Assembly: GCA_936941515.1 (NCBI GenBank)
Contig: CAKZJI010000338.1
Location: forward strand, 1 to 11,723
Reading direction: 5' to 3'
DNA length: 11,723 nt
Origin: an uncultured Propionibacteriaceae bacterium
Lineage (GTDB): Bacteria > Actinomycetota > Actinomycetes > Propionibacteriales > Propionibacteriaceae
This document shows, in pieces, positions 6,373 to 11,723 of this stretch (its first letter is position 1; every line of letters starts with the position of its first letter). A model generated the notes under the pieces. It worked only from the letters and a program-made list of their open reading frames with translations. It was not told where the DNA came from and did no database searches. A program made the translations under genes and the position numbers.

Positions 6373-7188
6373 GGTCGCGAGGAAATCAAGAATTGCGGTG
6401 TTCCACTGGTCTGCGTGTGAGATGTTGATCCCGTGGGGCCCGCCCTTGATGACCACCAGCTGAGTCTGCGGCACGTACTCCGGCATCCGGGCACTGGACT
6501 TCTCCAGAGGGACGTTCTGGTCCCCGTCGCCGTGTATGACGAGCAGCGGCACGTCGACGCGACGACAGTCGTCGCGGAGATCGGTGACCCAGCTCATGAT
6601 GGTGGCGACGGCAGCGTGCGGCGCTGACTGCTGGGCGATGGCCACCGCCCGCTCACGCACCTCTGCGGGTACGGTGAGCCCCTCGTTGTTGCTGAAGAAC
6701 CAGGTGCAGAACTGGTCCACAAAACCGGCGTGGTCAGCGGCGCAGGCGTCTGCCAGCTCTTGGAACCCCTCCCGGGGCATCGCACCGTCGGGATTCTCCT
6801 CGGTGATGCACAGCGCGGGACAGATGGAGCCCGAGAGGATCGCCCCCGCCACCCTCTCGGAGCCTCGGGTCGCCAGGTAGCGGACGACCTCGCCGCCACC
6901 CATCGAGAACCCCAGCAGGACGGCATCGCTCAGGTCGAGACCATTCAGGATGGCGTCGAGGTCTCCAGTGAGAGTGTCGTAGTCGTATCCGCTGCAAGGT
7001 TTCCCGGAAGACCCAAAACCCCTCCGGTCGTAGGTGATGACGCGGTATCCGGCGTCGGCGAACACCGCGGCATTGTCCTCAAACGCGGCCCCGGACAGCG
7101 GCCAGCCATGCACCAGAACAATGGGCTTGCCGGACCCGATGTCCGTGTAGTGCAGATTGACCTGGTCGGGTGTGGTGAGCTTCGGCAT
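6355..7188 (-). CDS. Alpha/beta hydrolase, non-heme haloperoxidase/arylesterase type
   Basis: A 277-residue protein, the usual length for this family. It has the alpha/beta-hydrolase order of motifs: oxyanion-loop HGWPLSG (27-33), YDRRGFGSS (53-61), the nucleophile elbow GFSMGG with Ser95 (93-98), an acid in HGDGDQNVP with Asp223 (219-227), and GGPHG with His252 (249-253). The Ser-Asp-His triad is complete. Relatives are annotated as non-heme chloroperoxidases and act in practice as esterases, lactonases or perhydrolases; the natural substrate is unknown. There is no signal peptide, so it should be cytoplasmic. ATG with AGGAG seven bases upstream is a good start. It follows sufT by 48 bases in the same direction with a possible hairpin between, so it could be read at low level from the suf operon. 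A metabolic link to Fe-S assembly is not evident. Confidence 0.88.
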   Translation of the reverse strand: MPKLTTPDQVNLHYTDIGSGKPIVLVHGWPLSGAAFEDNAAVFADAGYRVITYDRRGFGSSGKPCSGYDYDTLTGDLDAILNGLDLSDAVLLGFSMGGGEVVRYLATRGSERVAGAILSGSICPALCITEENPDGAMPREGFQELADACAADHAGFVDQFCTWFFSNNEGLTVPAEVRERAVAIAQQSAPHAAVATIMSWVTDLRDDCRRVDVPLLVIHGDGDQNVPLEKSSARMPEYVPQTQLVVIKGGPHGINISHADQWNTAILDFLATLVRSL

Positions 7189-7202
7189 CTTTGCGCTCCT
7201 CG

Positions 7203-7236
7203 GTTGGGTGCGGCCCAGTGTAACGGGTGCCCCAAC
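7203..7236 (-). terminator. Possible hairpin directly after sufT (weak terminator or attenuator)
   Basis: Reading the minus strand, GTTGGG (7236-7231) immediately follows the sufT stop codon and pairs perfectly with CCCAAC (7208-7203). Inside, CCC (7227-7225) can pair with GGG (7216-7214) around an eight-base loop. No T-run follows, and the hydrolase ribosome binding site comes soon after. At best this is a partial terminator that lowers read-through from the suf genes into the hydrolase. Confidence 0.35.
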
Positions 7237-7617
7237 TCACAGGTTGTACCCGATGGCCCTCAGCTGCTCGCGTCCGTCCTCTGTGATCATCTCCAGGGTC
7301 CACGGCGGTAGCCACACCCAGTTGATCGTGACGGAGTTCGCCAGGCTGTCGAGCACATATTTCGTGTCGTACTCGATGCGGTCGGTCAGAGGGCAAGTCG
7401 GCGAGGTCAGGGTCATGTCCAAGGTGACGTTCGCCTCCTCGTCCACTGTGACCCCGTACAGCAGGCCAAGGTCGACGACGTTGACCATGAGCTCAGGGTC
7501 AACGACATCCTTCATCGCCTCCTCAATCTCCTCCTGTGTGGGGATCGGTTTGCCGGCATCGTCAGCGGGCAACTCGTCCTTGACGAGATCTGAGGGGCGT
7601 GGATCTGGGGTATACAT
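7237..7617 (-). CDS. sufT: SufT / MIP18-DUF59 family iron-sulfur assembly factor
   Basis: A 126-residue protein of the MIP18/PaaD-like DUF59 family. Family signatures seen are DPELMVNVVDLGLLYGV (40-56), TSPTCPLTD (71-79) with the conserved Cys75, and WLPPWTLEMITEDGREQLRA (102-121). In Actinobacteria this gene ends the suf operon (Rv1466 in M. tuberculosis) and the protein helps mature Fe-S proteins; the exact step is unsettled. The N-terminal ~27 residues are a charged extension. The ATG at 7617 overlaps the sufU stop by one base (TGATG), with AAGGAG just inside sufU, so translation should be coupled. A longer reading from 7683 would lie wholly within sufU and is not supported. Confidence 0.9.
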   Translation of the reverse strand: MYTPDPRPSDLVKDELPADDAGKPIPTQEEIEEAMKDVVDPELMVNVVDLGLLYGVTVDEEANVTLDMTLTSPTCPLTDRIEYDTKYVLDSLANSVTINWVWLPPWTLEMITEDGREQLRAIGYNL

Positions 7618-8060
7618 CAGTTCTCCTTCGCTGAAGCCTGGCTGACAGCGTCTCGGAGGGCCGACCAGGCAAGCAGAGCGCACTTGACGCGCGCGGGAAA
7701 CTTCGAAACACCGGCGAAAGCGATGGCGTCCTCGAAGCGGTCCTCGTCGGGGGTGATCTCCCCCTTCGAGTGCATCATCTCCAGGAAATCCTCATAGAGC
7801 CCGGAGAAATGGTCAATGTCCTGGCCGATCACGAGATCCCCCAGAACTGAGGTTGAGGCCTGCGAGATGGAGCAGCCCTCGCCGTCATAGGACATGTCGG
7901 CAATCAGGTCGCCTTCCAGGTGAACACGCAGGGTCAGCTCATCCCCGCAGGATGGGTTGACATGATGAACTTCAGCCTCGTAAGGCTCCCGCAAGCCGCT
8001 GTGGTGCCTCTCGCGGTAGTGGTCGAGGATGATCGTCTGGTACAGCTCGTCGAGGTTCAT
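7617..8060 (-). CDS. sufU: SufU, zinc-dependent sulfur-transfer protein
   Basis: A 147-residue member of the IscU/SufU fold. The metal-binding set is intact: C38 and D40 in NPSCGD (35-40), C63 in GEGCSIS (61-67), and C127 in VKCALL (125-130). The ~20-residue insertion before the third cysteine, typical of Gram-positive SufU and absent from IscU, is present (region about 85-120). In characterised systems SufU binds zinc and accepts persulfide sulfur from the SufS active-site cysteine by ligand swapping, passing it to the SufBCD scaffold. The ATG overlaps the sufS stop (ATGA, four bases), so the partner proteins are translationally coupled. Function is assigned by family and residues with high certainty. 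Confidence 0.95.
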   Translation of the reverse strand: MNLDELYQTIILDHYRERHHSGLREPYEAEVHHVNPSCGDELTLRVHLEGDLIADMSYDGEGCSISQASTSVLGDLVIGQDIDHFSGLYEDFLEMMHSKGEITPDEDRFEDAIAFAGVSKFPARVKCALLAWSALRDAVSQASAKEN

Positions 8061-9292
8061 CGCGCTCCGAAATAGTTGCGGGTGAACACCAGGGCATCGG
8101 CGAGCGCGTCGATCTCCTCGAAGGTGGTGTAGAGATACGCGGAGGCCCGAGTGGAGCTCTGATGCCCAAGCCTTCTGTGCAGCGGTCTGGCGCAGTGGTG
8201 CCCACCCCGTATGGCAATGCCGCGTGAGTCCAGAACCTGCATGACATCGTGTGGATGGATGCCCGTGAGGTTGAAGGAGCAGGCCGAGCCCCTATCGACG
8301 GCCTCCGTCGGGCCCAGCAGAAGGAGTCCGTCAATGCTGGTCAGCTTCGCAAGCATGTACTCGGTCAGCTCGTGCTCGTAGGCGGCTACTGCATCCATTC
8401 CGATCCGCCGCAGGTATCCCACGGCCGCCCCCAGGCCGGCGGCCTGCGCGATGGGCGGGGTGCCCGCCTCGAATCGGTGGGGTGGGTCGGCATATGTGGA
8501 GCGATGCATCTCGACGATCTCAATCATCTCCCCCCCGCCCAGGAAGGGCGGCAGGGACTCCAGGAGCCTCATCCTGCCCCACAGCACCCCGATCCCGGTC
8601 GGGCCGCACATCTTGTGCCCGGTGAAGGCAACCATGTCTGCTCCGAGCGCGGTGACGTCGATGGCCTGATGGGGAACGGACTGGGAGGCGTCCACCACCA
8701 TGACCGCGCCAACCTGATGAGCTTTCTCCGCGATGGCGGACACCGGGTTGAGGGTGCCCAGCACGTTGCTCACGTGGACAATGGACACCACTTTGGTGCG
8801 CTCGTTGATCAAGCCTTCTCGTTCAGCCGCCTCAAGGTCAAGCCTGCCCTCGTCGGTGACGTCGAACCAGCGCAGTGTCGCCCCGCTCCGCTCGCACGCC
8901 AGCTGCCAGGGGACGATGTTCGAGTGATGCTCCATCACGGAGATGACCACCTCGTCGCCGGGACCCAATGTGGCACCCAGAGTGCTGGACGCCAGGTTGA
9001 GAGCCTCGGAGGCGTTCTTGGTGAAGATCACCTCCCCAGGCTCCGCGGCGCCGATGAAGGACGCGACGAGTTGCCGTGCGCCCTCGTATGCCTCGGTTGC
9101 CTCGGCGCCGAGCATGTGCATCGCGCGCGCCACATTGGCATTGTGCCGCAGGTAGTGCTCGGCGATCGCATCCACGACCTCCCGCGGCTTCTGGGAGGTG
9201 TTGGCCGAGTCGAGGTACACCAACGGATGGCTCCCCACCCTGCGGTCCAGGATGGGGAAGTCCTGACGGACCGCATTGACGTCAAAGGTCAT
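8057..9292 (-). CDS. sufS: SufS, group II cysteine desulfurase
   Basis: A 411-residue PLP enzyme that converts cysteine to alanine and carries the sulfur as a persulfide. Expected residues are present: H123 stacking on PLP (EHHSN, 121-125), D201 and Q204 (DASQ), the Schiff-base lysine K227 in TGHKMCG, active-site C367 in RGGHHCARP (362-370), and R382 for the substrate carboxylate. The RGGHHCARPLH loop around the cysteine marks the SufS (group II) class, not IscS. Length is close to that of E. coli SufS. ATG with GAGGAGA eight bases upstream is a clear start. A 72-base gap separates it from sufC, the only real gap in the operon. The 3' end overlaps sufU by four bases, its expected partner. Confidence 0.96.
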   Translation of the reverse strand: MTFDVNAVRQDFPILDRRVGSHPLVYLDSANTSQKPREVVDAIAEHYLRHNANVARAMHMLGAEATEAYEGARQLVASFIGAAEPGEVIFTKNASEALNLASSTLGATLGPGDEVVISVMEHHSNIVPWQLACERSGATLRWFDVTDEGRLDLEAAEREGLINERTKVVSIVHVSNVLGTLNPVSAIAEKAHQVGAVMVVDASQSVPHQAIDVTALGADMVAFTGHKMCGPTGIGVLWGRMRLLESLPPFLGGGEMIEIVEMHRSTYADPPHRFEAGTPPIAQAAGLGAAVGYLRRIGMDAVAAYEHELTEYMLAKLTSIDGLLLLGPTEAVDRGSACSFNLTGIHPHDVMQVLDSRGIAIRGGHHCARPLHRRLGHQSSTRASAYLYTTFEEIDALADALVFTRNYFGAR

Positions 9293-9333
9293 CTCGATCG
9301 TCTCCTCACCTCACCGAACACAACCGTACCCGC

Positions 9334-9356
9334 GAGATTCCACCGCCGGAATCCTC
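9334..9356 (-). other. Small hairpin in the sufC-sufS gap
   Basis: On the transcribed strand GATTCC and GGAATC pair perfectly around a six-base loop, and a G-U pair extends the stem. There is no T-run, so it is unlikely to be an efficient terminator. It might mark RNA processing or stabilise the 3' end of the sufDC portion. Short stems of this size also arise by chance. Confidence 0.3.
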
Positions 9357-9364
9357 AGCTGCCC

Positions 9365-10129
9365 TCAGGCCTGGGACGCGGCCCGAACGTAGGCCTCATA
9401 GCCTTCCGCCTCAAGCTTGTCAGCCAGTTCTCGTCCACCCTGGTCAACCATGCGACCATCGACGAACACATGCACGAAGGTGGGTTCGATATACCGCAGG
9501 ATCCGGGTGTAGTGGGTGATGAGCATCACAGCCCGGTCTCCCTGGGCGGAGTACTTGTTGACGCCCTCGGAGACGATGCGCAGGGCATCAATGTCGAGCC
9601 CCGAGTCGGTCTCGTCAAGGATCGCGGCTTTGGGGTTGAGCAATTCAAGCTGCGCGATCTCGTGGCGCTTCTTCTCACCACCTGAGAACCCCTCATTGAC
9701 GGAACGCGCGGAGAAGGACTTGTCAAGGTGCATGCGGCTCAGCGCGGTCTCGACGTCCTTGACCCAGGTGCGGACCTTGGGCGCCTGTCCGTCGATGGCG
9801 GTCTTCGCAGTCCTCAGGAAATTGGAGACGGACACTCCCGGCACCTCGACGGGGTACTGCATCGCCAGGAACAGGCCCTGACGGGCCCGCTCATCGACGG
9901 TGAGATCGGTCAGCTCCACGCCGTCAAGTGTCACGGAGCCTGAGGTGATCTCGTACTTGGGATGTCCGGCAATGGCGTAGGCCAGAGTGGACTTCCCGGA
10001 GCCGTTCGGGCCCATGATGGCGTGAATCTCACCCGGTTTGATGGTCAAGTTCACGCCCTTGAGGATCGTCTTCGGCCCCTCTTCGGTCAGGACATCGGCG
10101 TGAAGGTCGGAGATGATGAGAGTGGACAT
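9365..10129 (-). CDS. sufC: SufC, ATPase of the SufBCD Fe-S scaffold
   Basis: A 254-residue single ABC ATPase domain. Walker A is GPNGSGKST (40-48), the Q-loop lies around Q91 (AMQYPVEVPG), the signature FSGGEKKR (148-155), Walker B AILDETDSGLD (169-179) with catalytic E173, and H206 in ITHYTR. ETDSGLD and the FSGGEKKR form are characteristic of SufC and distinguish it from transport ATPases. SufC binds SufB and SufD, and its ATP-driven dimerisation reshapes the scaffold for cluster assembly in the cytoplasm. Upstream in-frame sequence to 10288 lies inside the Rieske gene in another frame and is not part of the protein. ATG 10129 lies five bases after the Rieske stop, with AGGAG eleven bases before it. 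Confidence 0.96.
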   Translation of the reverse strand: MSTLIISDLHADVLTEEGPKTILKGVNLTIKPGEIHAIMGPNGSGKSTLAYAIAGHPKYEITSGSVTLDGVELTDLTVDERARQGLFLAMQYPVEVPGVSVSNFLRTAKTAIDGQAPKVRTWVKDVETALSRMHLDKSFSARSVNEGFSGGEKKRHEIAQLELLNPKAAILDETDSGLDIDALRIVSEGVNKYSAQGDRAVMLITHYTRILRYIEPTFVHVFVDGRMVDQGGRELADKLEAEGYEAYVRAASQA

Positions 10130-10134
10130 GTGTT

Positions 10135-10464
10135 TCAGGACTCCTGGAAATCGGTGATGGGATGGTCCAGATCGACCAGTATCTGCTGATCCTCGATCTG
10201 GACCGGGTAGACGTTGACGGGCTCCGTCGCAGGCAGGCACAACGCACGACCGCTGCGCAGGTCGAACCGGGAGCCGTGGAGATAGCACTCGATCGCGCCA
10301 TCCTCGACGTCCCCCTCACTCAGGGGAACATGGCCGTGACTACAGATGTTGTGGATGGCAAAGTATTCGCCCTGATGGAGCACGATGGCCAGTTCGTGTT
10401 CGTCAACGGCCAGCGGAACCTCAGGGCTCAGCTCGTCGAGTGTGGCGACGGGGACGAAGGTCAC
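10135..10464 (-). CDS. Rieske [2Fe-2S] ferredoxin-type protein of the suf operon
   Basis: A 109-residue single Rieske domain. The cluster ligands are complete: C41-x-H43 (CSHGHVPLSEG) and C60-x-x-H63 (CYLHG), 16 residues apart. The extra disulfide cysteines of bc1-type Rieske proteins are absent, so it belongs with soluble dioxygenase-type ferredoxins. A late motif SGRALCLPATEPVNVYPVQI (71-90) is typical of suf-linked actinobacterial members. There is no signal peptide. The GTG start overlaps the stop of sufD by four bases (GTGA), and sufC follows five bases after its stop, so it is embedded in the operon. A role as electron donor or redox sensor in cluster assembly is plausible but unproven. 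Confidence 0.93.
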   Translation of the reverse strand: MTFVPVATLDELSPEVPLAVDEHELAIVLHQGEYFAIHNICSHGHVPLSEGDVEDGAIECYLHGSRFDLRSGRALCLPATEPVNVYPVQIEDQQILVDLDHPITDFQES

Positions 10465-11663
10465 TGAGTCGCCCCCATGGCGGCAGCTGCCAGCTCCAGT
10501 TCCTTCTCCACTTGGGCGCGCAACCGCTCCTCGACTTCGGGCACCCCGATCCTTCGGATGATGTCATTGAAGAATCCATGGACGACCAGACGCCGTGCCT
10601 CAGCCTCCGGAATGCCGCGGGAACGCAGGTAGAACAGCTGGATGTCGTCGAATCGGCCGGTGGTAGAGCTGTGCCCGGCACCCTCGATCTCACCCGTCTC
10701 GATCTCCAGGTTCGGCACGGAGTCCGCGTGGCAGCCATCGGTCAGGACAAGGTTCTTGTTCGCCTCATAGGTGTCGATCCCCTCGGCGACCTTGCGGATC
10801 AGAACGTCACCGATCCACACGGAGTGGGCTCCCTCACCCTGGAGCGCGCCCCGGTAGTCCACGTTGGACCGGGTCTTCGGCATGTTGTGGTCCACGAACA
10901 TGCGGTGCTCCACATGCTGACCGGATTCCACAAAATAGAGCCCAAACTGTTCAAGTTCCCCACCCGGAGCGGTGTAGGCGGCTCGCTCGACAAGACGGAT
11001 GACGTTACCCCCGAGTGAGGCCTGAACGGTGCGTACACGTGCGTCACGCCCCACCTCAACGGTGATCTGCCCGGCGTGGACCGCGTCATCGAGATGGGGC
11101 CAGGCTCCGGCGCCGAAGGCGGCCAGGGCCAGCCGCGCCGAACCCTGCGCCTGCAGCAGGAAGGACGAGAAGTCCGTGCCCGGGAACGTGGCGATCAGCT
11201 GGAAGCTCCCGGCCCCGGCGGGGATCTGGTGCATCCGCAACGGGGTGTTGGTGGGGATCCCCGCCGCCCGGCGCACCTTGGCGAAGTCGGCCAGGTAGTC
11301 GGCGTTATACGCGGTCGTGAAGTCTACGCCCTGTCCATCGGCCACCTTCTCCAGCGCTCCGGCCAGCAGGGGGCCCACCTGCGCGTAATCCGCATTCAGG
11401 GCCGGGTACGTCAGCCGCGCGGTGCCCGTGGACACCGTCACCTCAGCGGCGGTGACCTCCACCTTGGCGTGCTCGTGCTCAGCCTTGGCGAAGCCGAGCC
11501 GCTTGAAGTCATCGGCGGCCGTGGCCGGAAGTGTGAACACCCGCGCGATCCGCTCCCCGCCCTCGGTGCCTTCCTCGGAGACCACCGGGGCGCTGTCCAT
11601 GAACAGCCGGTAGCGGTCCGTGGCCATGGCGGTCATGGTGAACGCGTCCACGCTCAGCCGCAC
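10461..11663 (-). CDS. sufD: SufD C-terminal domain fused in frame to a beta-clamp (DnaN)-like N-terminal segment
   Basis: Residues about 173-400 of this 400-residue frame are clearly SufD: VGRDARVRTVQASLGG (204-219), GLYFVESGQHVEHRMFVDHN (241-260), WIGDVLIR (283-290), TDGCHADSVPNLEIETGEI (308-326) and GFFNDII (363-369). SufD partners SufB and SufC in the Fe-S scaffold. Residues 1-170 do not look like SufD, whose N-terminus usually has a GREEEWRFTPL-like motif; none is seen. Instead AMATDRYRL (12-20), FTLPATAADDFKRL (43-56), YPALNADYAQVGPLL (86-100) and YNADYLADFAKV (119-130) read as domains 2 and 3 of a polymerase III sliding clamp, as in phage or plasmid DnaN-like proteins. The nominal GTG start at 11663 sits inside the clamp homology, so the true start is probably elsewhere or absent. 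It is a natural fusion, a rearrangement or an assembly chimera. sufB is expected further right but is outside the window. Confidence 0.8.
   Translation of the reverse strand: MRLSVDAFTMTAMATDRYRLFMDSAPVVSEEGTEGGERIARVFTLPATAADDFKRLGFAKAEHEHAKVEVTAAEVTVSTGTARLTYPALNADYAQVGPLLAGALEKVADGQGVDFTTAYNADYLADFAKVRRAAGIPTNTPLRMHQIPAGAGSFQLIATFPGTDFSSFLLQAQGSARLALAAFGAGAWPHLDDAVHAGQITVEVGRDARVRTVQASLGGNVIRLVERAAYTAPGGELEQFGLYFVESGQHVEHRMFVDHNMPKTRSNVDYRGALQGEGAHSVWIGDVLIRKVAEGIDTYEANKNLVLTDGCHADSVPNLEIETGEIEGAGHSSTTGRFDDIQLFYLRSRGIPEAEARRLVVHGFFNDIIRRIGVPEVEERLRAQVEKELELAAAAMGATQ
11130..11165 (-). other. Approximate junction between clamp-like and SufD sequence
   Basis: Clamp-like similarity fades after TDFSSFLL (residues 163-170), where clamps end in a short 'LLMP-V-R'-like strand. 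SufD-like similarity starts near GSARLALAAFGAGAW (174-188). The change falls within roughly 12 codons. No insertion-sequence end or target duplication is visible at the point. The boundary is judged by eye and could be off by 30 bases either way. Confidence 0.5.
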
Positions 11664-11722
11664 CCCTCCAGCACCGGCAGCCGGTCACCGGCCTTGGTCG
11701 CCGCAGGCTTCATCCGAGCGAG
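11654..11722 (-). pseudogene. Upstream frame-shifted fragment of the beta-clamp-like gene (5' end outside window)
   Basis: In the frame one base away from the fusion ORF, the minus strand reads KPAATKAGDRLPVLEG before CG and a stop at 11656-11654. LPVLEG followed by VRLSV (which begins the fusion ORF, in the other frame) would recreate the usual clamp domain-2 opening 'LPVLxGVRL'. Joining the two needs one extra G in the run at 11663-11666 (four seen, five expected). The fusion frame itself has a stop at 11687-11685, so it cannot continue upstream without the shift. This is either a real frameshift or a homopolymer sequencing error. Confidence 0.55.
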
Positions 11723-11723
11723 C

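Noticed and set aside
7618..7683. Longer SufT starting at 7683
   Set aside because: The extension lies entirely inside sufU. The ATG at 7617 has an AAGGAG and the usual overlapping-stop arrangement.
8249..9685. 478-residue +-strand reading frame
   Set aside because: It is antisense to sufS and sufC, its composition is typical of a GC-rich shadow frame, and it has no recognisable domain.
10130..10288. Longer SufC starting at 10288
   Set aside because: The extra residues overlap the Rieske gene in another frame and do not resemble SufC. ATG 10129 gives the normal length.
1..11723. tRNA, rRNA, CRISPR array or insertion sequence
   Set aside because: No cloverleaf-like or rRNA-like segment, no regularly spaced repeats, and no transposase motif or terminal inverted repeats were seen on either strand by eye.

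Overview
The window looks like chromosomal DNA from a high-GC Gram-positive (actinobacterial) genome. This is inferred from the GC-rich composition, the GTG starts, the tightly overlapping genes, and above all the SUF iron-sulfur cluster operon. That operon has the actinobacterial order sufD, Rieske-type ferredoxin, sufC, sufS, sufU, sufT, with a SufU-type scaffold instead of IscU/SufA. I lean towards Propionibacteriales but cannot prove the family from sequence alone.

Layout, left to right. (1) 2-1571: two polysaccharide-assembly genes meet tail to tail. They are the C-terminal part of an O-antigen ligase/polymerase-type membrane protein (+) and a Wzz/YveK-type chain-length protein (-) whose cytoplasmic tail looks like a tyrosine-kinase domain that has lost its P-loop. 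The Wzz-type gene has a strong TATAAT box embedded in an AT-rich inverted repeat. (2) 1699-3297 (-): an ABC-F ATPase with a GTG start, possibly leaderless. (3) 3298-3432: a divergent control region holding a near-perfect 12-bp-arm dyad. (4) 3433-6372 (+): a three-gene module of an SPFH/band-7-like protein with a C-terminal SHOCT motif, a double zinc-ribbon membrane-anchored protein, and a 95-residue single-pass membrane protein. The first two resemble members of the Bacillus subtilis ydjFGHI membrane-stress operon (YdjI and YdjG). (5) 6355-7188 (-): an alpha/beta hydrolase of the non-heme haloperoxidase/esterase type, lying just downstream of the suf genes. (6) 7237-11663 (-): the suf operon, transcribed right to left. 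SufS provides persulfide sulfur, SufU accepts and relays it, SufC and SufD are two parts of the SufBCD scaffold, and SufT and the Rieske protein act as accessory factors. sufB and any sufR would lie beyond the right edge.

The most striking oddity is at the right end. The open reading frame ending as sufD does not begin like SufD. Its first ~170 residues read as domains 2 and 3 of a DNA polymerase III beta-clamp-like (DnaN-like) protein, joined in frame to the C-terminal ~230 residues of SufD. Just upstream, the clamp-like sequence continues in another frame, consistent with one missing G in a G-run. This is either a genuine gene fusion or rearrangement, or a sequencing/assembly chimera. No RNA genes, insertion sequences or CRISPR arrays were seen, and no gene-free stretch exceeds 135 bases.
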